Of a DNA stretch of 18,361 nt, positions 6,996 through 12,525 are shown in pieces; positions within the stretch are counted from its first letter, which is position 1; every line of letters begins with the position of its first letter. Under the pieces are notes generated by a model. The model worked only from the letters and a program-made list of their open reading frames with translations, ran no database searches and was not told the DNA's origin. The DNA comes from JANOQP01 sp044227705 (lineage in GTDB: Bacteria; Bacteroidota; Bacteroidia; Chitinophagales; Saprospiraceae), in assembly GCA_044227705.1 (NCBI GenBank), contig JBGAWE010000076.1:1-18361 (forward strand), read 5' to 3'. A program made the translations under genes and the position numbers.

Positions 6996-7517
6996 TCAAA
7001 ACCCAATCTTCCGCTTGCCCTCGCCGGTCGCCCCGGCGTTTTTCAGGGCAATCATTCTAATGGCGGTAATGGCACATTCGGTGCCCTTGTTGCCGTGGCG
7101 GCCGCCCGCGCGGTCGAGGGCCTGCTGCTCGTTTTCGACGGTCAGGAGGCCGAAGACGAACGGCTTGGCGGCCATCAGGCCGAGCTGCATGATGCCGTTG
7201 GCGACGGCCGTGTTGATGTACTCGTCGTGCCGCGTCTCGCCCTTTATCACACAGCCGAGGCAGATGACGGCGTCGGGGTTGTGGTGGCCGTTGAGGATGC
7301 GCGCGCCGAGCGGCAGCTCGAAACTGCCCGGCACGCGGCTGACGTGAATTTTTTCGGGGGCCGCGCCGTGCTTGACGAGCGTCTCGTGGCAGGCTGCGAG
7401 GAGCGCGTCTGTGACGTGCGCGTTCCACTCCGCCACGACGATGCCGAAGCTCATGTCGGAGGCGGCGGGGATGAGGGCGGGGTCGTACTTCGAGAGGTCT
7501 TTAAGCGAGGATGCCAT
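6996..7517 (-). CDS. ribH: 6,7-dimethyl-8-ribityllumazine synthase
   Basis: Lumazine synthase condenses 5-amino-6-ribitylaminouracil with 3,4-dihydroxy-2-butanone 4-phosphate in the penultimate step of riboflavin synthesis and usually forms icosahedral or pentameric cages. The 173-residue protein shows FGIVVAEWN (24-32), VPGSFELPL (62-70), LGCVIKGETRHDEYI with the catalytic His at 97, FGLLTVENEQQA and the C-terminal GNKG (142-145). These are all expected family positions. It is some 15 residues longer than the E. coli enzyme because of an N-terminal extension (MASSLKDLSKYDPALIPAA). The ATG at 7517 is the only reasonable start. It lies 105 bp upstream of the exonuclease gene on the same strand, with no terminator seen between. 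No other rib gene is in the window. Confidence 0.96.
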   Translation of the reverse strand: MASSLKDLSKYDPALIPAASDMSFGIVVAEWNAHVTDALLAACHETLVKHGAAPEKIHVSRVPGSFELPLGARILNGHHNPDAVICLGCVIKGETRHDEYINTAVANGIMQLGLMAAKPFVFGLLTVENEQQALDRAGGRHGNKGTECAITAIRMIALKNAGATGEGKRKIGF

Positions 7518-7925
7518 GTTTGTCTGGGCTTGAGTTAAGGGAAAATCGGCCGTCGGGCCGAGCGCGGAAAAAAGACAACTGCGCGACGGTTTGGGTTTTT
7601 TCGAGGGGCGAAAAAAATTTTTTCTACCCGAATTCGGGCATCAACGACCTATTTCATTTTCACAACTTGACGTTTTCAAAAAGGCCTTTTATTGCTGAAA
7701 ATCAATCTTTTAGCTCATCGTCGGTTGATATGCTCGGAAACGACATTTTCACAACCGCCAAAAAATGTTGTTGGTCAGGTTTTTGGTTGTTCGGATGTTT
7801 GTGACACCAAACCAAGGGTACGGTCTAAAACTTGGACGACCGGCGGCCGCGAGAAGTGATTCCAAAGCCTTGGCAATTTTCCCCCGAAAACCTCCGTTTG
7901 GCTTATATCATGAGATTATAATTGG

Positions 7926-7965
7926 TAAGTCGTGTGGCAAACGTGCCATACGGCTTATTTTTTTT
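7926..7965 (+). terminator. Strong rho-independent terminator without an upstream gene
   Basis: A 14-bp stem pairs 7926-7939 with 7944-7957, including two G-T wobbles, around a 4-base AACG loop. It is followed at once by eight T (7958-7965). The complementary strand has no T-run after the hairpin, so it acts in the plus direction. The nearest plus-strand coding gene starts 150 bp downstream and none exists upstream within the window that could read into it. Confidence 0.75.
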
Positions 7966-7996
7966 GCGGCAACTGGCAACCGACCTGTCCCGGGTA

Positions 7997-8026
7997 TTTC
8001 TCGCCGAGAAGCGCGAATTACCTTTG
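7997..8026 (+). promoter_or_regulatory. Bacteroidota-type promoter for the lipoprotein at 8116
   Basis: TACCTTTG at 8019-8026 matches the -7 consensus TAnnTTTG exactly. TTTC at 7997-8000, 18 bp upstream, is one base from the TTTG -33 element. It lies just after the terminator at 7926-7965 and would give a leader of about 80 nt. Assigned by consensus only. Confidence 0.45.
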
Positions 8027-8115
8027 TTCAACCTCATCATCGCCCGCCGAAGCTTAGGCCAAGGCAGGCCGCCAGCCCCGAAGGCCCGCATTTTCTCACC
8101 AAACGGGTTCTTCAA

Positions 8116-8634
8116 ATGAAAAAAATCCTGCTGCTCGCCGCGCTCGCGGCCTCGTTCCTCTCCTCCTGCGACCTGTTCGACGACTCGCCCTGCGGGCCGA
8201 AACAGACGCTCGACATCTACCTGCTCGGCTCCTCCATCGTCGACTCGACGACCGGCGTCTACTACTCCTACATGGACGGCACGAACCGTGTCTTCCAATG
8301 GAGCCAGCTCGTCGAGAACGTCTGCACCGACGAGCACGTCAAAATAGAGGCCCGCACCGCGCTGCTCGACGAGACGACGACCGGCATCAGCGCACGAGCA
8401 GGTGCCAACTGGCTTTTCCTCTGGGAGGAACAGTTCGAGCTGAACAAGAACGGCTCCGACCTGAAAGGCAATGGCCAGGCGGGCCTCAAACAGGCCTTTG
8501 ACAAGGACGCGGCATGGCTCGTGCCGAAAATCGAGGTCTACTTCCCGACGAAGGGGAGCTACGCGGCCGACACGGCTTTCCTGAAAGCGAACGTCATCTC
8601 CATCGAGCTTCAGGCCAAGTACCGGAAGTTCTGA
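8116..8634 (+). CDS. Hypothetical lipoprotein
   Basis: 172 residues. The signal peptide MKKILLLAALAASFLSSC gives a lipidated Cys at 18. The mature part starts DLFDDSPCGPK and continues as a mixed, probably beta-rich domain. Two further Cys (DSPCGPK and VENVCTDE) could form a disulphide. A Trp-containing segment ANWLFLWEEQFELNKN and a C-terminal strand VISIELQAKYRKF are visible. I do not recognise the family. It stands alone between its own promoter-like element and a bidirectional terminator shared with the convergent pdhB. The ATG is set by the signal peptide; the long upstream extension of the frame is not protein-like. A periplasmic or surface location is inferred. Confidence 0.85.
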   Translation: MKKILLLAALAASFLSSCDLFDDSPCGPKQTLDIYLLGSSIVDSTTGVYYSYMDGTNRVFQWSQLVENVCTDEHVKIEARTALLDETTTGISARAGANWLFLWEEQFELNKNGSDLKGNGQAGLKQAFDKDAAWLVPKIEVYFPTKGSYAADTAFLKANVISIELQAKYRKF

Positions 8635-8644
8635 AGGCAACGAA

Positions 8645-8680
8645 AAAGGGCGGCCCCGCAATGGAGCCGCCCTTTCTTCT
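8645..8680. terminator. Bidirectional terminator between lipoprotein and pdhB
   Basis: A perfect 10-bp stem, AAAGGGCGGC (8645-8654) with GCCGCCCTTT (8666-8675), has an 11-base loop. A T-rich tail follows on the plus strand (TTTCTTCTT), and a T5 run on the minus strand. It sits between two convergent genes. Confidence 0.8.
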
Positions 8681-8698
8681 TGCCGATCAACTCGGTTT

Positions 8699-9685
8699 TC
8701 AGTTCCTGACGTACATCACCTCCTTGACCGCCTTCACCACCCGCGAAACATTGGGCAAAAAAGCATCGACATAAGACTTCGAGTAGCCGAGGTTCACGTC
8801 CTGCGAATTGATGCGGACGACGGGCGCATCGAGGAAGTCAAAAGCGTTCCGCTGCACCCGATAGGCAATCTCGGCCGAGATGCCGCCATACGGCCAGCTC
8901 TCGTCGATGACGACGAGCCGGTTTGTCTTCTTTACGGATTCGATGATGGTGTCGATATCGAGTGGGCGGATGGTCCGCAGGTCGATGACTTCCGCTGAGA
9001 TTCCCTCCTTTTCAAGCTCCGTCGCCGCGTTTTGGGCGACGATGACCATCTTGTTGAAGCTGACGAGGGTCACATCGGTGCCTTCCCTTTTGACCGCCGC
9101 CTTTCCAATCGGCACAAGGTGCTCGCCGTCCGGCACCTCGCCTTTTATTCCGTAGAGCTGCTCGCTCTCAAAAAAGCAGACGGGGTCGTTGTCGCGGATG
9201 GCGGATTTCATGAGGCCCTTCGCGTCGGCCGGGTCGACGGTCGAAATCACTTTCAGACCCGGCACGTTGGCCATCCAGTTCTCAAAACTCTGGCTGTGCT
9301 GCTGCGCCAACTGACCCGCGCTGCCCGAAGGACCGCGAAAAACGACCGGGCAATTGAAATGCCCGGCTGACATCGAGAGCGTCTTCGCCGCGTTGTTCAC
9401 GATTTGGTCGAAGGCCAGCACGGCGAAGTTCCACGTCATGAACTCGACGATGGGCCGCAGCCCGTTCATCGCCGCGCCCACGCCGACGGCGGCGAAGCCA
9501 AGCTCCGAAATCGGCGTGTCGATGACGCGCTTAGGGCCGAATTTGGCCAGCATCCCCTCCGTCACCTTGTAGGCGCCGTTGTACTCGGCGACCTCCTCGC
9601 CCATGATGAAGACGCGCTCGTCGCGTTCCATTTCCTCGGTCATCGCCTCCCGGAGGGCGAGGCGCAGCTCGATGTTTCTGCTCAT
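8699..9685 (-). CDS. pdhB: Pyruvate dehydrogenase E1 component, beta subunit
   Basis: This is the beta half of a thiamine-diphosphate E1 heterotetramer that decarboxylates pyruvate (or possibly a branched-chain 2-oxoacid) and passes the acyl group to lipoyl-E2. The 328 residues show the family blocks REAMTEEMERDERVFIMGEEVAEYNGAYKVTEG (including the glutamate that activates thiamine), DTPISELGFAAVGVGAAMNGLRPIVEFM, GPSGSAGQLAQQHSQSFE and the C-terminal transketolase domain DLRTIRPLDIDTI...VVIDESWPYGGISAEI. Length and order are normal. The ATG is at 9685. It is transcribed alone: no alpha subunit or E2 is adjacent, which is common in Bacteroidota. A promoter-like TTTG/TACTTTCG pair lies upstream and a bidirectional terminator downstream. 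Pyruvate specificity is inferred from overall likeness. Confidence 0.95.
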   Translation of the reverse strand: MSRNIELRLALREAMTEEMERDERVFIMGEEVAEYNGAYKVTEGMLAKFGPKRVIDTPISELGFAAVGVGAAMNGLRPIVEFMTWNFAVLAFDQIVNNAAKTLSMSAGHFNCPVVFRGPSGSAGQLAQQHSQSFENWMANVPGLKVISTVDPADAKGLMKSAIRDNDPVCFFESEQLYGIKGEVPDGEHLVPIGKAAVKREGTDVTLVSFNKMVIVAQNAATELEKEGISAEVIDLRTIRPLDIDTIIESVKKTNRLVVIDESWPYGGISAEIAYRVQRNAFDFLDAPVVRINSQDVNLGYSKSYVDAFLPNVSRVVKAVKEVMYVRN

Positions 9686-9718
9686 TTTATTGGAAAATTT
9701 TAGCCCGGTTTAGGGCGG

Positions 9719-9752
9719 CGAAAGTAGCAGAAGCCCCCGTCGGCCGGGCAAA
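9719..9752 (-). promoter_or_regulatory. Promoter-like element for pdhB
   Basis: Read on the minus strand, TTTG (9752-9749) is followed after 22 bp by TACTTTCG (9726-9719), one base from the Bacteroidota -7 consensus TAnnTTTG and continuing as CCGCC. This would give a leader of about 30 nt for pdhB. Confidence 0.45.
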
Positions 9753-9793
9753 TCGTTTGCATTTAGGCCGAAAAAGTCTCGGCAGGCCGCTTT

Positions 9794-9801
9794 TACCTTC
9801 G
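9794..9801 (+). promoter_or_regulatory. -7-like element TACCTTCG upstream of the small lipoprotein
   Basis: TACCTTCG, followed by CCGCC, repeats the element found divergently in front of pdhB. No correctly spaced TTTG -33 box is visible, so it is supported only by the -7 match and position, about 90 bp before the ATG. Confidence 0.35.
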
Positions 9802-9892
9802 CCGCCGAATCAAAGGGGCAACAACAATCCACCGCCGCCCCCCGTTTTCCCGACGAACGCATCCTTTTTGTCACCTTCTTATTTTCACGACA

Positions 9893-10048
9893 ATGAAAAG
9901 CACTCAGATCAAGAAATCGCTGGCCACTTTGCTGCTTGCCGCCGCATTCCTCGGCTTCGCCTCCTCCTGCCATCGGGGGTACGGCTGCCCCACCAACCTG
10001 AAAGCCGTGGGCGTCAAGGCCGCCGTCGAGGTTGTCAAGTCCATCTGA
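9893..10048 (+). CDS. Very small lipoprotein (51 residues) with SCHRGYGCP motif
   Basis: A short gene easily missed by length filters: an ATG at 9893, a signal peptide of about 25 residues (MKSTQIKKSLATLLLAAAFL...), then a lipobox FASSC with lipidated Cys26. This is followed by HRGYGCPTNLKAVGVKAAVEVVKSI and TGA. The mature peptide is only 26 residues. A tiny lipoprotein ending in a Gly/Cys-Pro motif recalls short Bacteroidota lipoproteins of unknown role. Support comes from the clean signal peptide and lipobox, a promoter-like element upstream, and a well-formed terminator 40 bp after the stop, which together define a monocistronic unit. The second Cys (31) could bind metal or form a disulphide (inference). 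Confidence 0.72.
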   Translation: MKSTQIKKSLATLLLAAAFLGFASSCHRGYGCPTNLKAVGVKAAVEVVKSI

Positions 10049-10090
10049 TTTGACCTGAACGAAACGCCCGAGGCTGGAACTTCGGGACAC

Positions 10091-10121
10091 AAAGGCTGCT
10101 GGGAGACCGGCGGCTTTTTTT
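10091..10121 (+). terminator. Terminator after the small lipoprotein
   Basis: The left arm 10091-10102 and right arm 10107-10117 form a GC-rich 8-bp stem with two G-T wobbles, one bulged G and three A-T pairs, closed by a GAGA loop. It is followed by a run of seven T (10115-10121). Confidence 0.65.
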
Positions 10122-10227
10122 GTGCAAACATCCGCCGGCGGACCTTTTGGTCCGATGGCCGCAAACAAACCCGGCCGTCGGCTGTTCATTCGCCGCAACT
10201 TTTCACCATCAAAAAAAGGAACCAGAA

Positions 10228-10542
10228 ATGGCACTCGAAATCACGGACGGCAACTTCGCCGAGACCATTGCCAAAGACCAAGTGACCCTCATCGACCTCT
10301 GGGCCGAGTGGTGCGGCCCGTGCCGCCAGATGACGCCGGTCATCGACGAGCTTTCGGTGGAATACGCCGGAAAAGTCCAAATCGGCAAGCTCAACGTCGA
10401 CCACAACCCCGTCGTGCCGAGCAACTACAACGTTCGCGGCATCCCGACCTTCCTCCTCTTCAAAAAGGGGGAATTGGTGGACAAGGTCGTCGGAGCGGTG
10501 CAGAAGAAGGCCCTCGTCGAGGCCATCGAGAAATACAAGTGA
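10228..10542 (+). CDS. trxA: Thioredoxin
   Basis: 104 residues, the usual thioredoxin length. The active site WCGPC is at 28-32 within LIDLWAEWCGPCRQM, the cis-Pro loop is GIPTF, and the C-terminal helix follows GAVQKKALVEAIEKYK. No signal peptide is present, so it is a cytoplasmic dithiol-disulphide reductase serving ribonucleotide reductase, peroxiredoxins and similar partners. The long 5' extension of the frame is non-coding. The ATG at 10228 directly precedes the conserved N-terminus (MALEITDGNFAETI). The gene is monocistronic, between the terminator at 10091-10121 and a bidirectional terminator at 10569-10609. A TTCATTCG element 36 bp upstream partly resembles the -7 elements of its neighbours, but no -33 partner is seen. 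Confidence 0.96.
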   Translation: MALEITDGNFAETIAKDQVTLIDLWAEWCGPCRQMTPVIDELSVEYAGKVQIGKLNVDHNPVVPSNYNVRGIPTFLLFKKGELVDKVVGAVQKKALVEAIEKYK

Positions 10543-10568
10543 GGTCTTTTGGCCCGTTTTTAAAAAAG

Positions 10569-10609
10569 AAACAGCCAGCCCGGTCGCCCAGGCTGGCTGT
10601 TCTTTTTTT
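10569..10609. terminator. Bidirectional terminator between trxA and the EAD11-like gene
   Basis: An 11-bp stem (AACAGCCAGCC at 10570-10580 with GGCTGGCTGTT at 10591-10601) encloses a 10-base loop. CTTTTTTT follows on the plus strand and, after a purine-rich stretch, a T6 run (complement of 10562-10567) lies on the minus strand. The genes on either side converge. Confidence 0.85.
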
Positions 10610-10623
10610 GATTGAAAACCGGG

Positions 10624-11223
10624 TCAGAACGGCTGAAACTGCCCGACGCGGACGACCATCCCATAGGGGTTGATGGTCCAGATGATGCCCTGATGGTCGA
10701 CGCTGCACCACCAGTTCATGGAAAAAACAAAGTAGGCCCAGGCAAAACGCGGGTCGTTGGAGGGGTAGCGGGCGGCCACCGGAAACGGCGCGCGGGTCGC
10801 CGGGTCGAGCCGGGCAATCTGGCCTGCCGTGTTGAGGTAGTATTCGAACGGGTCGCCGTCCACCCACAGGCGGCCGATGTAGCCTTGCTCTTTCAGGTTC
10901 GGCGAACGCGGCGGCTCGACTGGCGGCTGCACAGGCCCGACGATCGGTGGGTCGAAGTTGGGCGGCGGGGCCTTCGGCGGGCGCTCGGCCAGTTTGAGCA
11001 GGTCGAGGGCGGCCATGACGATTTCGTTCTGTTCCGACGCATCGAAGCGCAAACCGAGCCTGCGGTCGCGCTCCAGCTTGCTGAAGCGGCCTTTCAGGAC
11101 GGTGACGCGGTCGCGCAGGTCGCCGTTGCCCGATGCGGCGAAGAGGTGGTCGAGCGCGTCGAGCGCGGCCTCTGCCTCGCCCTCGCCAATCAGGTTTCGG
11201 ATTTGTTCGAGTTGTTCTTTCAT
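10624..11223 (-). CDS. EAD11-like effector-associated domain protein with unknown aromatic-rich C-terminal domain
   Basis: 199 residues from the ATG at 11223 (the GTG at 11289 adds a basic, unconserved stretch). Residues 1-78 form a helical domain: MKEQLEQIRNLIGEGEAEAALDAL, then DRVTVLKGRFSKLERDRRLGLRF (38-60) and NEIVMAALDLLKL (66-78). The pattern of R-(F/Y)-x-x-L-E-R-(D/E)-x-R-(L/M)-G followed by an A-L-L-x-L helix is that of effector-associated domain 11, a death-domain-like adaptor in NTP-dependent conflict systems of Bacteroidota and other bacteria (from family knowledge, not searched). Residues 82-108 are a Pro-rich linker. Residues 110-199 form an unrecognised domain rich in Trp/Tyr/Phe (GRLWVDGDPFEYYL, AWAYFVFSMNWWCSVD, GIIWTINPYG). 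No signal peptide. It follows plsC by 96 bp on the same strand; no NTPase or protease partner is adjacent. Confidence 0.75.
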   Translation of the reverse strand: MKEQLEQIRNLIGEGEAEAALDALDHLFAASGNGDLRDRVTVLKGRFSKLERDRRLGLRFDASEQNEIVMAALDLLKLAERPPKAPPPNFDPPIVGPVQPPVEPPRSPNLKEQGYIGRLWVDGDPFEYYLNTAGQIARLDPATRAPFPVAARYPSNDPRFAWAYFVFSMNWWCSVDHQGIIWTINPYGMVVRVGQFQPF

Positions 11224-11319
11224 CGCGGCGGTGGTCGTTCGGGAGCCACAAAAGAAGGGCGCGACCGGCTGGCTTTTCGGCAATTTCACTTAAAAAATCG
11301 CGGCCACGCCGGTCATCTG

Positions 11320-12063
11320 TCAGCCAGAAGCCCCTTTCGGAGCGGCCCCCGAGAGCAGCACGGCGTCAATCCGCGCCCGCGTCTCGCGCATGAGGAACTG
11401 CCAGTCGGCGGACTCGATTTTTTCGCAAAACGTCACGTCGACAAACTTGCGCCGCTCGCCGAAGGTGCGGAAGAAGTGGCCGACGAAGCTCTCCTTGCCC
11501 ACCCAAAAATCCCGCGCGTCGCGGTAGTCGATGGCGACGGGGACGACGGGGATGCCGTTGCGGGCGGCGAGTTGGAAGCTCCCTTTTTTGAACTCGATGG
11601 TGGTCGGCACTGCGCTCGTCGTGCCCTCGGGGAAGAGGATGACGCGGTGGCCCTCTTTCACCTTGTCTGCGATGGCCTGCATGGTGTCGGCGCGGCTTTT
11701 CAGGCTTTCTCTTTTCAAAAAAATCACGCCCGTCGCTGCCGCGCCCGCGCCCAAAACCGGCCATTTCCGAGCCTCGGCTTTTGAAACAGGGAAGGCCTCT
11801 GTCACTGCGAGGATGAGAATCGGGTCGAGGTAGGAACGGTGGTTTGCCAGCAAAAGGCAGGGGAAATCGGGGACATTCCCATGAAACCGCGCTCGGATTC
11901 CGACTTTGTGGGTGATGAGCGCGGCCCACTCGCGGCGCGTCCGCAGCGCATGGCCGAGGTCGTAGCCGCGCCGGGTGAGGACGGGCAGCAGGGCCTTCCC
12001 CGTCTTCCAAATCGTGAAAGTGGAGAGCAAGAGCAGGCGGCGGGCGGCGCGGAGTCTTTTCAT
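11320..12063 (-). CDS. plsC: 1-acyl-sn-glycerol-3-phosphate acyltransferase
   Basis: PlsC transfers a second acyl chain to lysophosphatidic acid to make phosphatidic acid, at the inner membrane. The 247-residue product has the acyltransferase HX4D motif in ANHRSYLD (H75, D80), the second block GVIFLKRES, the glycerophosphate-binding FPEGTTS (144-150) and VPVAIDYRD (174-182). A basic, hydrophobic N-terminus (MKRLRAARRLLLLSTFTIWK) suits membrane association. The frame is open to a TTG at 12330, but the added 89 residues are Arg/Phe-rich and unconserved, so the ATG at 12063 is chosen. Substrate could also be an ornithine or other lyso-lipid, as several paralogues of this fold usually occur. It is the first gene of a probable two-gene unit with the EAD11-like gene. 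Confidence 0.9.
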   Translation of the reverse strand: MKRLRAARRLLLLSTFTIWKTGKALLPVLTRRGYDLGHALRTRREWAALITHKVGIRARFHGNVPDFPCLLLANHRSYLDPILILAVTEAFPVSKAEARKWPVLGAGAAATGVIFLKRESLKSRADTMQAIADKVKEGHRVILFPEGTTSAVPTTIEFKKGSFQLAARNGIPVVPVAIDYRDARDFWVGKESFVGHFFRTFGERRKFVDVTFCEKIESADWQFLMRETRARIDAVLLSGAAPKGASG

Positions 12064-12525
12064 TTTGGGGGCGAAATTGGCCAAAATCCCGGCCCGGCGC
12101 GGCTCTGTTTTTTCAAAAAACCAAAACCGCCGACGGGTGGAAAACAGGGTGGAAAACTTCCATCCGCTCGCCGGAAAAAGCACCTGCCCGACATTCCACA
12201 TTTGTCCTTGAAAGGCGACAAGCTTTTCAAAGCCACGGCCCGCAAGCGTTATCATTGTCCGCCTCCGGCAAAACAACAGGTAAAACTGCAGGGACGCTCG
12301 CACTCCAATGGCGGGCCTCAACCCGAGCAATCGGGACCGCGAAAGCGCAAGGGGATTACAGAGGCGGTGCGGCTCACCTTACCGTGATTACGAGGGATGG
12401 CAGAGACTCTCCCGGTGCTTGCGGGCTTTTTTCGATGCCCCGGTCGTCGTTCCGACGGCCGGGGCATCGTGTTTTCGGGCGGGAGATTTGGGCGGCGCCC
12501 GGCTATTTTCACCCAAAATTGAACG
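12064..12525. other. Non-coding divergent region between plsC and the Asp-box protein gene, hairpin-rich
   Basis: No gene was supported. Several small hairpins occur in series on the plus strand: CCCGA-GCAA-TCGGG (around 12323-12336) and CGC-GAAA-GCG (12338-12347), both closed by GNRA-type tetraloops, and GGTG-CGGCT-CACC (12366-12378). A weak CCCG/CGGG hairpin (12411-12425) then leads into six T (12427-12432). Then comes a 17-bp hairpin (12433-12469). This could be a structured RNA or leader, but no known class was recognised, and no tRNA signature (TTCRA arm, CCA end) is present on either strand. Confidence 0.4.
12433..12469. repeat. 17-bp near-perfect inverted repeat (hairpin, 3-base loop)
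   Basis: 12433-12449 pairs with 12453-12469 with a single G-T wobble at 12444/12458 and loop TTC. It lies 56 bp before the start of the Asp-box protein gene. It is followed only by TGTTTT, so terminator activity is doubtful; it may cap the T6 run just upstream or act as a leader hairpin. Confidence 0.7.

Larger units (their letters stand above)
7518..8115. other. 0.6-kb non-coding region with palindrome cluster and orphan terminator
   Basis: No convincing protein gene lies here. The open frame running into the lipoprotein at 8116 and a 97-codon frame from 7511 have Ser/Arg/Pro-rich compositions without domain-like patterns. The segment 7600-7760 is clearly more AT-rich than its surroundings. 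It holds three perfect 12-bp palindromes within 79 bp: AAAAAATTTTTT (7612-7623), CCCGAATTCGGG (7627-7638) and AAAAGGCCTTTT (7679-7690). A strong plus-strand terminator follows at 7926-7965, although no plus-strand gene precedes it. A promoter-like element for the next lipoprotein lies at 7997-8026. The left part should also contain the ribH promoter, but no clear match was found. Confidence 0.6.

Noticed and set aside
6198..7538. 446-codon plus-strand open frame
   Set aside because: Antisense to the DEDDh exonuclease and ribH, both certain. Val/Asp/His-rich composition without motifs.
10612..11784. 390-codon plus-strand open frame
   Set aside because: Antisense to the EAD11-like gene and plsC; low-complexity Arg/Val/Ala product.
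12064..12330. N-terminal extension of plsC to the TTG at 12330
   Set aside because: The added 89 residues are Arg/Phe-rich and unlike the family; the ATG at 12063 gives normal length.
12318..12432. Possible tRNA in the hairpin-rich spacer
   Set aside because: No T-arm TTCRA, no anticodon-arm geometry and no 3' CCA could be laid out on either strand.
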